From: Blakeslea trispora
Taxonomy: Eukaryota; Mucoromycota; Mucoromycetes; Mucorales; Choanephoraceae
Direction of reading: 5' to 3'
DNA: 64,000 nt
Assembly: GCA_025331445.1 (NCBI GenBank)
Contig: JAIWNE010000073.1
Span: forward strand, 99,663 to 163,662
The position numbers were made by a program, and so were the translations under genes. How positions within the stretch are numbered: the stretch's first letter is position 1; each line of letters begins with the position of its first letter. The notes beneath the pieces are model-generated. The model saw only the letters and a list, made by a program, of their open reading frames with translations. It was not told the origin of the DNA and did not search any database. This document shows positions 11,014 to 23,976 of this stretch, piece after piece.

Positions 11014-11607
11014 TTGTTGAGACTTAAATGTGCTCAGATCACCACAGAACATGATTTTTCCGAACATCCAAATGATTTGTTAAACAAAAACTCTATACAT
11101 ATTCCTTTGAGTATAGAAAATGTTAAGACTTTTGCTCTTCTGGCTACTGGGTCTACCTTTTCGATGATCTCCCCTAGTTTAGCAAACTATTTAAATGTTA
11201 CTTTAATAAATGATGATAATAATGATAAAAGTAATTTTATAATGTTGGGAAAATCAGATTTAAAAGTGAAAAGAATGGGTAAAACGAAAGAAAAAATGAA
11301 AATATGTTATAATGATATAACAGTATTTGCAAAACTTGAAATATTTAATATCAATGATGTTCACGTCATCATTGGAATGGACTTAATGACTTCTCTTGGA
11401 ATGGGTGTTACTGGTTTGACTTACGACTGGGATACACCGGATCATGCTCTTGTCCCAGAGCCTATCGATCCTAATGCATACAAACCCAATGATTCACCTT
11501 ATGGTACAAATGAAGAACGTGAAAAATGATAAATGAACTTCAGCCTTATATCGACGCAGATGCTAATCTTGATCCTCGTGGTCACTGCACTCTACCCGGC
11601 AGTAAGA
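11014..11607 (+). pseudogene. pol: Retropepsin-like protease and pol N-terminus, catalytic Asp lost
   Basis: The frame encodes a retroviral-type aspartic protease domain: LLATGSTFSMIS, then an Ile/Val-rich core and VIIGMDLM. The active-site triplet should read Asp-Thr-Gly or Asp-Ser-Gly; here the codon at 11143-11145 is GCT (Ala), one base from GAT. The open frame stops at 11529. After a one-base shift the expected linker to RT continues (LQPYIDADANLDPRGH, CTLPGSK) to about 11607 and is then cut. The RT half resumes at about 33705, so the Helitron is taken to have inserted here. The dimeric protease would process Gag-Pol. With Ala at the catalytic position I infer it is dead. Confidence 0.78.
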
Positions 11608-11854
11608 TTTATCGATTAATATATTAAAATCATTCAGTCCTGCTAAAAAACAGTCACGGTACTGAGCGATTGTGTTTGCACAGCATATGCTTATTAAACT
11701 TATGCCTGCTACAAATTCTCAACCAATTGGCGAGCTCTAAATTATAAAATTAAACAAACAATACGTCAATTGTAGTAATTAGTTCCCTTTTATTCATTTA
11801 TTATCCACTTTTTCTCGCTCCAACTCACGCTATACAAACAAACTTTCAACAAAA

Positions 11855-13945
11855 ATGTCTAACATCTACTGTGCTGCTTGCAACGAACCCGGTCATTTGA
11901 AACGCACATTCCGTGGTTGTAGAATGAACCCTCTCAATCAAGCTCAGTCTGATTCTGTTGATCAGCCTTCGAACAACCATGGTTCTCTCCCTGAAAGCAC
12001 CAATACTGGCGGAGGAGTTCGCTCTCGCAATCAACAAGCAACATTGAACATTGCAAAGAACTTGACTGCATTGCCAACAGTTCGAGACGGCCGTGGTTCC
12101 ATGGACTGTGTTTGTTCTCATTGTGGTGCCTTAATGTGGATTGAAGAAAGAGTCGTTAGAAGTAGTAAGACTCACCCTGAGTTTCAACTTTGTTGTTGTA
12201 AAGGAAAATCTATTTTACCTTCTCTGCAACCCACACTAAGAGAAATTTCTGATTTACTTAAGAACAGTGATTCTATTTCTAAGGAATTCCAAAAAAACAT
12301 TCGTCTTTACAATAGTTCTCTGAGTTTCACCTCATTCGGTGTTAACTTGGATTTGAGTTTGGCAAACCATTCTGTTGGTTCTTATACATTCAGAATTCAA
12401 GGAAGTCTTTACCACTTGATCGGGTCTGCTATGCCTTCATATAACGCTAGCCCTAAGTTTGCTCAGATATATATTTACAATGCTGAACAAGAACTTGCCA
12501 ATCGCCATGCAGTCGCACCCGGTATTAAAATCGAGACTCTTCAACAATTGCAAGAACTCATGCATCAGTTGAACCCATTTGTGTCAATCTTTAAGAACAT
12601 GACGCAAATTGCAAAGGATCAACGCAATAGTTCTGAGGCTCAAACCTATGGGATTGAGTCGTTGGGTAACATCAAATTGGTATTTAGAGCTGAAGGTGTT
12701 CCGGATCGTAGACGCTACAACCGTCCAACTCATGGGTCTGAAATAGCTGCCATTATCATAGGTGGTGAAAATGATGATGACGCACCCAATCCACGAGACA
12801 TCGTTGTCCGATACAAAGATGATTCTCTGACAAGAGTAAATGAGTCCAACCAGTTCTACGACCCATTGCACTATGTTCTTTTGTTTCCCACCGGTGAACC
12901 TGGCTGGAGTATTGAAACAAAAAGCATGTCTGGCAATCACAAAGTAACTGTAATGGAATTCTACAGCTTTCGATTGATGTACAGACCTAATGACAATCAT
13001 CTTTTGCATTCCTTTGGCGATCTTTTTCAACAATATATTGTTGATAACTACGCTAAAATGGAACAGAATCGACTTTCATACATTCGTTTAAACCAGAAAA
13101 AGTTAAGATGTGAAGCTTATCAAGGTTTACAAGATGCTGTCCACGTTAATGATTATGTTAACTCGGCTGATCCACAAAGTTTAGCGAATATTGGTAAAAG
13201 AATTATATTACCATCTTCGTTCATTGGAGGTCCACGCCACATGGCTCAACTTTATCAGGATTCCCTTAGCATTGTTAGAAGATTTGGTAAACCCGACTAC
13301 TTCATTACCTTCACTTGCAATCCAAAGTGGCCTGAGATTCAACGACAACTGTTGTATAACCAAAAAGCTTCAGATCGACCTGATCTTTGCTCTAGAGTTT
13401 TCAACCTTAAGCTTCGAGAACTTTTGGATGATCTCACAAAAAAGCATGTCTTAGGCAAAGTCATTGCTTTCATTTATACCATTGAGTTCCAAAAGCGAGG
13501 TTTACCTCATACACATATTCTTTTGATCATTGATCCTGCTGATAAGCCTCAGACTATTGAAGACTATGATAAGATTGTTTCTGCTGAAATTCCAGATCCT
13601 GATGCTTATCCTTTAGCACACGAAACAGTCATTAAACATATGGTTCATGGTCCATGTGGAATCTTGAATTCGAACGCTGTCTGTATGGATTAAGAGAAAG
13701 GATGTACCAAAGGGTACTCTAAGGAGCTTTGTGAAGAAACTACTGTCAGTCCCAATGGAGGCTATCCTATCTATAGAAGACGTAACAACGGATCATCAAT
13801 CCCCAAAACTATCGATGGACACACTTACAATGCAGATAACCGCTGGATTGTACCTCACAATTTATACCTTTGTTCCAAGTATGATGCACATATTAATGTC
13901 GAGCTATGCTCTTCAATCAACAGTGTCAAATACGTTTACAAGTAT
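11855..13945 (+). pseudogene. Helitron Rep-helicase, N-terminal (Rep) part
   Basis: Rolling-circle replication initiator half of a Helitron transposase. It starts at the ATG at 11855. Cys-rich zinc segments lie at residues 6-22 (CAACNEPGHLKRTFRGC) and about 85-116 (CVCSHCGALMW ... CCCKGK). The Helitron_like_N region has KPDYFITFTCNPKWPEI at about 13290, and the HUH metal site GLPHTHIL carries His552 and His554 (about 13508-13516). The frame meets one TAA stop at 13691-13693 but stays in the same frame afterwards, reaching the catalytic tyrosine region (YLCSKYDAH, then VKYVYKY). The frame is cut exactly there by the CACTA-like element at 13946. It resumes at 30625 as VYKGHDR, so about 16.7 kb separates two halves of one gene. 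It would nick and rejoin DNA during Helitron rolling-circle transposition. It is not functional as it stands. Confidence 0.92.
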
Positions 13946-15324
13946 CACCACGGCGTAAAGGAGTTTTAAAAATATTCGAGTAAGGTTTTTCTAATTGAGG
14001 TCAATATTCAGCTTTTATAGACATGGTTCTTTTGGCTTTTGAAATGATTAAAGTGATGGATTTTTTGGTTGAAATGTAAGGTAGAGACTTAAGGGAGGTT
14101 TTTTTTTTTAATTTGAAGCTGATCTGAAGAGATGAGTTGATCTCGTTTTTTTTTTACATGTCAAAGGCCATAAAATAAATAAAAAGACTAAGAAAAATAA
14201 TCTGTGAGAAAGAGATTTGGCTGAACAGAGAAAAAAAAATAGCAGTGAAAATGAAGAGATAATCAAATGGGGTGATCGATTTCAGAATTTATGCAAAAGA
14301 AATGTACAAAAAGGGTAAATGGGGGGATAGGCCAAGTGAGGTGAAACAGTCTGGGTAAAAAATAAAGATGTATGCAAATTTAATTTAAAGGTAAAGAAGA
14401 AGTAAAAGGAAGGCAACTTCTTGAGGTAAACTCAGATTTATTATGAAAAAATGGTAGCAGGCTAAAAGAGAAGAAAAAGAAGCATACGCTATTAGATCTA
14501 TAAAGCCAAAGGCTAAAGACCCAATTTTTAATTTTTTGTGTAATCATAACAAGGTGAGGAAAGCTAAAAAGGTGTAAAAAAGTGTTAAAAAGTGTAAAAA
14601 ATGAAATAGCAAGGTTAAGAGAAGGTGTTTGTTATTCATGCTTTTAAATTTTAAGATGGTAGTACAAGAAAGTTACGATCATGACTAAATGTCGATCTTG
14701 AGATCTCTCACCACCATCACTGAAGCAACATGAGCACATGGAGAAGGACTCGTTGTTGCTGTAAGTGTCTTTAAGTCAAATAATGACTGGCAAAATGAAT
14801 AACAGACATTCCAGCAGTTAGGTAAAATAAAAACTGCACTCATCTTTGTATAAAGCGAGGTCGTATAGTTTGGGCTGAATCAAATTGCATTGTATGAGGG
14901 TAAGCAGTGCTTAGAAAAGCTGAAAAAGATAGATGCTGGTGTAAGATTATGGGCAATTACTTAAAGAGAAGTTTAGATAGGAGAAAAGAAACAAATGCTA
15001 CTTTGAAGCAAGTCAAAAGGAAAGAAAGAAAAGTAATTACAATCACTACTGAATCACTATTTTATCCTCAGCTAATGACTCTCACTAAATAAGGATGAAA
15101 TGTTTTATTATCTCTTTTAAAAACTGTGAGTTTTAGACATTGGAAGCCAATCTTGAGACTAGGCAAATCAACAGTGAAGACAAACAACTTCAAATACTCT
15201 AAATTAGGTATTTGACTTGATGGTGAATTACAATGCTTAGTTGAGAAGTCATGAAAGAGGAACAGAAGGATCAATTTTAGGCTTTAAATGACTAATCCAT
15301 TCACTTCTTTTATAGGAACAATTG
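13946..15324 (+). repeat. CACTA-1 left arm of a 1.38 kb inverted duplication
   Basis: Practically identical to the reverse complement of 18108-19490, tip included. Similarity fades over the next 90 bp or so (AACAATTG then scattered matches). It is AT- and purine-rich with GTGTAAAAAAGTG-type subterminal words at about 14572-14605. No conserved reading frame; the small open frames here are mirrored in the other arm simply because the DNA is duplicated. Confidence 0.93.
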
Positions 15325-15680
15325 ATAATTGCACATATCTATCGTAAGAGATATCATCAACAGATTTCAATACTTATGGTCAATGTTATCAATAAATGGA
15401 TTCAAAGGGTGTCATAAGAAGTATTTGTGTCAGTGAGCCTTTACAATAAATAAATAATCTTATTACATTTGGCTTCTGATGTGCCATCCTATTGTTATAG
15501 TCTATTATATCTCTAACAAGAGCGACACTATATAATAGGGTTGCTCTTGATACATTTTATTTTTAAGCTAGTTACTTGTATGTTAAAAAATAGTTCATTC
15601 ATATACATGTATAATTTTGAGACAGCTTGACGCTTTGCTATCAACTTTTTTATAGATTCTACTTTAGTATTTCTTTAGGA

Positions 15681-17813
15681 TCCCCTTTACAAAAGCGTTC
15701 CTTTAATTGATCACTAATAAGATCTGTTCATGCAAATCCAAGACATTTTCCTTTTCAGTACAATTTTAGCCTGAATCTGTCAATGAAATCATACTTTCTT
15801 CCCATCACTGCCATATTTCTCATATATACTGGCCTTTTTTTTTCAATCCCCCATTTTCTTTTTCTCTCTTTTTGTTTCATTAAACGCACAGCAAAAGGTA
15901 AGCACTTTTATCTCTTTTTTTTTTATAAATATCATATAATCCATCAACATCACTGACTCTTTTATTTTACAATAGCTACATGTATATCACCTTATCATGA
16001 CGATATCTCAATAACTCGACTACGCTTCTCTTCTATTTCTTTGAATCCTTCAACTCTTCTTCCGTATATATCTGTTTATCATCAACTTTATATACATTTA
16101 TATAAACACTCATATAAGCCCTGATTGACAATCCTTTATCCATGACACCTTCTTCTGCACTACTTTTCACCATCTCATCCATGACTTTTTGATCCAAACT
16201 GCCTGTTCTCTACCATGTTTCTCAAACTTATACATCTTTGACTGATATTTGAATACCACCTCCATTTATGCTGCCTATCTAGATTGATGCCTCTCTTTCA
16301 AATTGCTCTTGCCTTAGGTCTTTCGGTTTCTCCATTTGTTTGTCTATCTTATTCCTTGCATCGCATTTACTAACTTGCTCTGTTTGTAGTCATTGCCTTA
16401 GAGCCTTTTGACACACACACATCCAATTGTCTACCATGCTTCCATCCTATGTCTGATTTGTTCATGTCTACCTTCTTTCTTATGTGCTCATGTGATCTTT
16501 CTCTCTAACTATTGCCACTGGTCATTGTCCTAAATTCAAGAGATACTTTTTCTTTCTGATATACCGTCGTTCAGGGTACTTGGTCTCTTCTCATGTCGCC
16601 ATCTCTCTACCTCATCTTTAAGAAATACTCTTTACCTCCTATTTTCCTTCCACTACTATGGTCATGCCTTTTAAAGGTTGAAGAATCTCTTTTTGGTTGA
16701 ACTTGGGTTCCTTCCAACTTTACTGCTTGTGCTTTTCTTCTTTTTGTGTCTTCTCGCTTTTGTTCATGCTTACATGTGAGCTCCATCCCAGACGAGGTTG
16801 CCTCATCGCTTTGAATCTCTTTCGTGACAAGTGAAATACCGCTTCCAGATTATTTTGACTCTGCTATCTTACCAAATAAATCCCTCTTTATCAACTGTTT
16901 ACTTTTGACTGTTGCTCTCACTGCTGGCTGGACTCATGAGGTACCTAATCACAACTAAAGGACACAACATGCTGATGGCAAACTACATGTGTAAAGTATC
17001 GCGTCTAATCTTTATTTTTTTGTTTTAAGACTTTCTATGCTATTTACTTTCTTCCTCTATTGTTTCTGACTCTTTTGTATACTGGTGACTAGTGATCTCT
17101 CAGTTGGTGTTGCTCATGACCTTGCATGTTGCTTCAAGATGGCTGTCAAGAAAAAAATTAATTTCGAAAAAATTACTCTCGGTTAAGGCTGTATATTTTT
17201 TCAAGCGCAGCTACTGTAAAGCTTATTGATGGCTCTAGTCATGGAAATTAACTCATTTCTGCTTCCTATTCTGCTTCTTATGGTCCCAAAAGGTACCTAT
17301 ATCAAAGCCAAGCATGCCAATCTATCTGAGTACACCCGATGCAGCATCCCTATTACAAAAAAAGACATCTGAGCTACAAATCAGCCTAAAGAAAAACCCA
17401 TATATAGCATATATTGATTCAAATTAATAAAATCAAAGAAGCTCAATTTGCCCATAATACTTAAATAATCCAATCATATGTCAAGCTTATCCGAAGATTA
17501 AAGCGATACGATTAGCCCATTTATTGCTTATACTTCTAAAACTTGTTAAATCATCATTACTATATACTCTAAAGGCCATTTGTCACTATAACTCCCCTTT
17601 GAGACCTAAGTTAGATATGATTCGACTATAAACAACTCCTATTTAAAGTAATTCGCGAAAGGGTTTTGCCTTTCAACAAAAAATGTCAGAATCTGACAAA
17701 ATATCATGTTAGATTGCTTAAAAAACCTTAAACCGCCTTAATTGAATTTCAAGGTTTACGTGTCAGAATCTGACAAAAAATAATGTAATTTCAATATTTT
17801 TTAAGCCGTGGTG
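15681..17813 (+). repeat. Copy B of the CACTA right-end repeat, internal to CACTA-1
   Basis: Collinear with copies A and C and ending in the same terminus TTAAGCCGTGGTG at 17813. It holds two near-palindromes TGTCAGAATCTGACA (17684-17698 and 17761-17775). The flank after it is AAA, so it does not form a clean element with the left tip at 13946, which is preceded by TAT. Confidence 0.85.
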
Positions 17814-18107
17814 AAAGATAGATGCCATCATTGTCAACATCATTTCCGGTGAAAGAATCTATTCAACTTACATATCAGTAGCACTTTTGATTATTAAAGG
17901 TTCTTTAAAGGGTGTCATATTTTTGAAAGGTAAGCATCTATCTGGTGGATTGCATTATAGATAGTTGGATTATTTTTTTTATCATTTGGAAAATAAAGAC
18001 ATGTTGTGATGGATCTATCTGAAAAGTGAATCTTGAATTGTTGCTAGCATTGACCGAAAATGTTGATGATTGTTGATGATATACTCATTTCGATAAACAT
18101 GTACAAC

Positions 18108-19490
18108 AACCAATTGTTCCTGTAAAAGAAGTGAATGGATTAGTCATTTAAAGCCTAAAATTGATCCTTCTGTTCCTCTTTCATGACTTCTCAACTAAGC
18201 ATTGTAATTCACCATCAAGTCAAATACCTAATTTAGAGTATTTGAAGTTGTTTGTCTTCACTGTTGATTTGCCTAGTCTCAAGATTGGCTTCCAATGTCT
18301 AAAACTCACAGTTTTTAAAAGAGATAATAAAACATTTCATCCTTATTTAGTGAGAGTCATTAGCTGAGGATAAAATAGTGATTCAGTAGTGATTGTAATT
18401 ACTTTTCTTTCTTTCCTTTTGACTTGCTTCAAAGTAGCATTTGTTTCTTTTCTCCTATCTAAACTTCTCTTTAAGTAATTGCCCATAATCTTACACCAGC
18501 ATCTATCTTTTTCAGCTTTTCTAAGCACTGCTTACCCTCATACAATGCAATTTGATTCAGCCCAAACTATACGACCTCGCTTTATACAAAGATGAGTGCA
18601 GTTTTTATTTTACCTAACTGCTGGAATGTCTGTTATTCATTTTGCCAGTCATTATTTGACTTAAAGACACTTACAGCAACAACGAGTCCTTCTCCATGTG
18701 CTCATGTTGCTTCAGTGATGGTGGTGAGAGATCTCAAGATCGACATTTAGTCATGATCGTAACTTTCTTGTACTACCATCTTAAAATTTAAAAGCATGAA
18801 TAACAAACACCTTCTCTTAACCTTGCTATTTCATTTTTTACACTTTTTAACACTTTTTTACACCTTTTTAGCTTTCCTCACCTTGTTATGATTACACAAA
18901 AAATTAAAAATTGGGTCTTTAGCCTTTGGCTTTATAGATCTAATAGCGTATGCTTCTTTTTCTTCTCTTTTAGCCTGCTACCATTTTTTCATAATAAATC
19001 TGAGTTTACCTCAAGAAGTTGCCTTCCTTTTACTTCTTCTTTACCTTTAAATTAAATTTGCATACATCTTTATTTTTTACCCAGACTGTTTCACCTCACT
19101 TGGCCTATCCCCCCATTTACCCTTTTTGTACATTTCTTTTGCATAAATTCTGAAATCGATCACCCCATTTGATTATCTCTTCATTTTCACTGCTATTTTT
19201 TTTTCTCTGTTCAGCCAAATCTCTTTCTCACAGATTATTTTTCTTAGTCTTTTTATTTATTTTATGGCCTTTGACATGTAAAAAAAAAACGAGATCAACT
19301 CATCTCTTCAGATCAGCTTCAAATTAAAAAAAAAAAACCTCCCTTAAGTCTCTACCTTACATTTCAACCAAAAAATCCATCACTTTAATCATTTCAAAAG
19401 CCAAAAGAACCATGTCTATAAAAGCTGAATATTGACCTCAATTAGAAAAACCTTACTCGAATATTTTTAAAACTCCTTTACGCCGTGGTG
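18108..19490 (-). repeat. CACTA-1 inverted second copy of the left end
   Basis: Reverse complement of 13946-15324, ending in a full tip CTTTACGCCGTGGTG at 19481-19490. About 2.8 kb lies between the two arms, so a transcript across them could fold into a long hairpin. The 3 bases beyond the tip are TTT. Confidence 0.93.
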
Positions 19491-21366
19491 TTTTAATAAA
19501 ACTCCCAACTTTTACTAATAACTTTACCTCTTGATACATTTTGTCATTCATAGGATTGATCTCTAGTAAATCAGATGTAAATTCGGCTAAGTATTGTTGT
19601 TTGGAGAGTGAAAGTATTGTCTTCAATAAACTGAAGTGATAAAAGCAGTTACCATAATTTGAAGGTGCATTCCGAATGTTTAGGTTGATTCAATCAGAAA
19701 TGATAATGACTCCATACTACCTTCAAAGGTTTATATGGGAGTCAGGTAAACAATTGTAGAAATGGAACAACATCTTACTCTGCTTTAAAAATCCATTGGG
19801 CTTCTTCATAAGACAAACATTTAACAGTGAGACTAATACATTATCTATTTTCATGAAATGTTAGATTATAAAGACATATATAATGCCATCGAGTTGCTTA
19901 CCTTTGCTTCATATTAAGCGCGATTAAAAGAATTCTCATGTTAGTGTAATCATCTCCACCACTGATAGTTTAGAAAATATTGTAATTATTGATCTTTTTT
20001 ATATGATTTAGTTATGGCGTATTTATAAAAAACTGCAATTGTCTGCTTTGTGATGGTAAGATGAGTGACTGTATGATAAAGACTTGAGCTGCCCAGATTG
20101 ATCGTGAACAAACCTAAAAAATAAGCCTCCTTTTAGACAGATAAAAGAACGGATAAGTTAGCAATCATGTAGCATGGTCTGAATGATACACCTTAACTCG
20201 GAAAGGAAATACTCTCGAGATTCAGAAAAAAAAAGGGTGTAGTGATCAATATAGTGAAGGAAAAAAAAGTCGAGAAAAAAAGTAGAGGAAAAAAAGCCGA
20301 GAAAAAAAACGGAAAGAGAGTAATGTCACCCCCATAAATAACACGGAATTTTGGGGGCCAATTTACTTTTAAAGTATGTCAGCTATCCTAATGTAGGTAA
20401 AGAGAGAAATGAAATGGAACCTTCTTAGAAATTGGCCAATCAGAGTAGCGAATTTCTATCACTATGAAAAAGGTAAATGTTGATGATTTGGTCTAATCTT
20501 CTCTTTGCATCATACGCTTCAACCAAAAGTAAAATAATGTCTATGATAGTGATGAATTCAATTATTTAATTACAAAAAATGAGATGTAGTCAAAAAGATG
20601 ATCACATTTGAATAATGGAAAAATAAAGAGATAATCATTACATTCTAACAGTGATATCATTTACTTGAAGCATTGATATCATATGCTTTGACTTGCTTTA
20701 GCATATTAAGAACATACTGTAACTCCTATAACTTGTATGAAATAAGTATTCGAAAATGAGATTCTGCTTACGAATAGAAAAGAGACAGAATCATACATCT
20801 CATTGACAAAAGCGTTTACCTGAATTTAATTCAATCTATGAAAACAAGTATTCCTTTATTTAAAAAAGTTGACTCCTATGAGCACATGCTAGCTTTCACT
20901 CTACTCATCTGTTGTGCATGTCGACATCTCAAACTCACTTGAGCATGCGAGAAGGTAGGCCATCATGAAAAAAGCTTAAGAAAAAGAAGAAATAAATTAA
21001 AGCGCTTACGGCTACCCTAAGAAGCGGCTGTTGAAATGAAAAAGGTAGAAAATCTGGAAGGTGATTGGCTAGTTCTCTAAAGATTGCATTAGTAAAGGTA
21101 CATTTTGTAATCAAAGACATGGATATGTATTTAAGAATGTTTACCTTCAAGGTAATAAATAATCTGAACAAGAATTGGATTATTTGTATTTTAGGAATAA
21201 ATGAATGTTGATTTATCAACGAATTTGATTCATGCTTGAATAAAAACGATTCAAATGATCATTGTCATGATTTTAATAAAATTTAATAAAGAATTAACAT
21301 TTTTCAAGAGATAAATTAAACAAAACATGATTTAGTGCCAACCACCCTACCCATTATTTATTTTCC
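19491..21366. other. Non-coding interior of CACTA-1
   Basis: 1.9 kb of AT-rich sequence without a credible coding frame or RNA gene. It contains short purine runs (20220-20320). I see nothing else to annotate. Confidence 0.5.
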
Positions 21367-21451
21367 TAAAAAGAGAGAGAGAAAAAAGAGAGAAAAAAGA
21401 GAGAGAAAAGAGCAAGAAAAAAGAAAAAAAAAGAGAGAGACAGAAAGAGAC
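21367..21451. repeat. Purine tract (GA-rich)
   Basis: About 85 bases that are almost all A and G on the plus strand, built from GAGAGAGAGAAAAAAG-type words. It lies just past the 3' end of the minus-strand accessory gene, so its transcript would be pyrimidine-rich. Confidence 0.7.
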
Positions 21452-21540
21452 CAAAACCAACTAGTCAGAACCATCCAAGCATCTAGACATAAATGATATA
21501 AGAAAAAGCAATAACAAAGACTTGCAAAGATTTAAATAAT

Positions 21541-22417
21541 TTACCGTCTTTTTGGTGATTGAGGTGAAGAACTACCTTCATAGCAATCATTGATATCAAA
21601 ATCTGATTGTGCATCCAAGGAGTTACTTGCCGAAGCGACAGAAGGAGCAGTTTCTTTGGAGATCTATAGATTAAGTTAGTAGAAAGTCGAAAAGTGATAT
21701 TGAGTTGGAATATCTTTCTCTTCTTGGTTTGTCTTTTCGATTGATAATAATGCTTCATCAACTCGTCCTCCAACCAAAAGTCAACGCAACGGTCTAGTGG
21801 AATGCGTTTTTGTATCAAGTAGATAGTTAGATACTTGCGACAGCTCTTCTTGAACCCATCAGCAAGATTGCGGTAGCTTATATCGGCCCAGTCCAGTTTG
21901 GCCAACTCCAAGTCGTTAATCATCAGATCAACTGCAACTGACCCAGTTTGGAAAATTGTTCTTTTCCACGAAGCCATTGTTTCGGTCTTTGCCTCCAGGA
22001 TAGTATCTCGATCATCTGGTTTGATGATTACAGCATCTTGTAATCAACATTGGATGAAATATTCCACTCGGCTGTCGAAAGGTTGTTCGCTGTTTTGCAA
22101 TTGCGATGGCATGGGATACGGTATTTTCGAATAAAATGGAGCATTTTCAACCGTTTGCTCAATTGAAAAGCTCATCTGTTCAGATGAATTAGCTAGTCAT
22201 AAAAATGTTTTGTTAGTTATCAGCATGATACATTTTGTAAAGAGTAAGTCATACCAACGACAGAGCTCTGTGTTACATTGTATCTTCTGGAAACAATATC
22301 TTTCACCTCTGCTAGTTCCTCTTTCATAGAGTTTACATCATTGCGTAATTCAATCACATTGTTTGTTAGCTTTCTGCAAGCTTGATAGATGAACATAATC
22401 TCGTTGGTCAATGGCAT
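21541..22417 (-). pseudogene. Coiled-coil accessory protein of CACTA-1, one stop
   Basis: I do not recognise the family. Exon 1 is 22255-22417, starting MPLTNEIMFIYQACRKL and running into a heptad-like coiled coil (VIELRNDVNSMKEELAEVKD). The intron 22193-22254 is 62 nt (GTATGA ... CTAG). Exon 2 continues in frame through one TGA stop at 22044-22046 into a Trp/Leu-rich region (MASWKRTIFQTGSVAVDLM ... LDRCVDFWLEDELMKHYY). A further splice or frame change near 21664-21716 is needed to reach a plausible Ser/Pro-rich tail (SASNSLDAQSDFDIND ... SPQSPKRR, stop at 21541); the expected GT donor there reads AT. It lies divergently from the transposase, like the second gene of plant CACTA elements (TnpA), which binds subterminal repeats. 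That analogy is positional only. Confidence 0.6.
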
Positions 22418-23976
22418 ATTGTTAAGATTGGTTAAAAAAAAGGTAGATGGATAAATTTGTTTTGAGAGGAAAGATGTTGAAGTGAAAGTGAAATATAAAT
22501 AAATTAGCTTTGTGGATTTTAAACAATCTCCTTTTTATAAATAAAAGAGGGCTTAATTAATAAACCTAAAAATGTTTAGGAACTCCATTCTTAAAATGCA
22601 TATGTACCTAAAGAATGGTAAGCTAAATTTTGTGGTTAATGAAATAATTTTGAGGGGCCCATTAGTTGTATTTGGCTTGTTAGACTTAAGTCTAAGTTCA
22701 ATATGCACTTGCATTTGTATCTCAAAAAAGGTATGTAGATGCAAATTAGGATATTCTTCAACGGTGTCAGTTTAAACAGCATATATGCTTAATTGATTAT
22801 TTTAATAAATGTTGCATATCAATCATCCCTGCTATATAATACGACAGTAGATATCAAGTCATATATATCATCTCGATGACTTTAAGTCTAATGTATGATA
22901 TTTAAAAACATTTAGTCTTACATAAGACGTAGATATGATGTTCCTATATGTTCGCATTAGAGCATTAAATCTTTTATGCTTGAACAACGTATCTTAGAAT
23001 ATAACACAAGTGTGAACGTAAATTACAACCATAAAAAAAAGTAAATCAAATTACAGCAAGTGAGTTCATTAACAACTTGGCTATCAGTGTTACAAGCAAT
23101 ATGTATTACAGTTGATACAACATGTACTTTACATTTGCTTACTTTAGACATCAAATGTGTATTCCGCATTGTATCTTCACAGAGCAAACATCCAAGTTAA
23201 AACTCATTTGGATCAATAGTATTAATGTATACAGACAAAATGGTTTCTGTTTTTACATGTGTTCGTAATAAATACATTAAAGCTTTGTGGTAGTGATTCG
23301 ACTATTTTTATTAGCTTTTTGCAAATGATTACCCTTTCATCTTTTATGTTTGCTTTTGCTAAGCCAAACCATAAGTTTGCTTTTATATACAACATCTATA
23401 ACAAACATGTTTGCGTATATAGTTCTATTAACTCAACAATAAATTTGTTTGTAAGTCAAAAGCATTTGATCTGCTTGTTTGCTAGCACTAAGCTTGATCT
23501 TGTATTTGTAAAATAAAAACCAGTTCATTTATAACAAACAAAAGATCAATAGTAAATGTCATATAAATCTACCTGTCAATTAGTGTGTTTGACCTTTTTT
23601 TATAATCTCTATTCTCTTTCAAAACTCATCACTCTATGTTGCATGCACGCTACATTAGTGGTTACCCCTAACCAGAGATACAAGTGCAAGCACAGACGAA
23701 TAGTACATCTAGAGTCTGAGAGCGCATTTAGGAGTGCATTACCCCTTTTCATAGTCAGATGAATCATCACATAAGTTAAAGTGCCATTCTTTATAGATGA
23801 ATATCCTAAAGAACGGAAGAAGCCATCATTCTCAGTTCTAACGTGGGACCACTTAGTTTTATATAAATAAGAGAATAATTTGAATTGAATAAAGGACAGC
23901 TTATTTTTGGTCTGATTGAATTTTACTTGTTATCAATTATACTACAAATATCACACTCTATATATTCGATCTAAAA
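22418..23976. other. Divergent intergenic region of CACTA-1
   Basis: 1.56 kb between the starts of the accessory and transposase genes, presumably holding both promoters. It is AT-rich with many ATTTGC/GCAAAT words. I find no gene. Confidence 0.5.

Noticed and set aside
14907..15274. Two open frames repeated identically at 18161-18528
   Set aside because: They are the same DNA in the inverted arms, AT-rich and without protein features.
13946..17813. A stand-alone 3.9 kb element from the left tip to copy B terminus
   Set aside because: The flanking triplets TAT and AAA do not match, whereas 13946-30621 has matching TAT flanks and restores a reading frame.
13946..19490. A stand-alone foldback element with 1.38 kb terminal inverted repeats
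   Set aside because: The flanks are TAT and TTT, and the Helitron frame does not resume after 19490.
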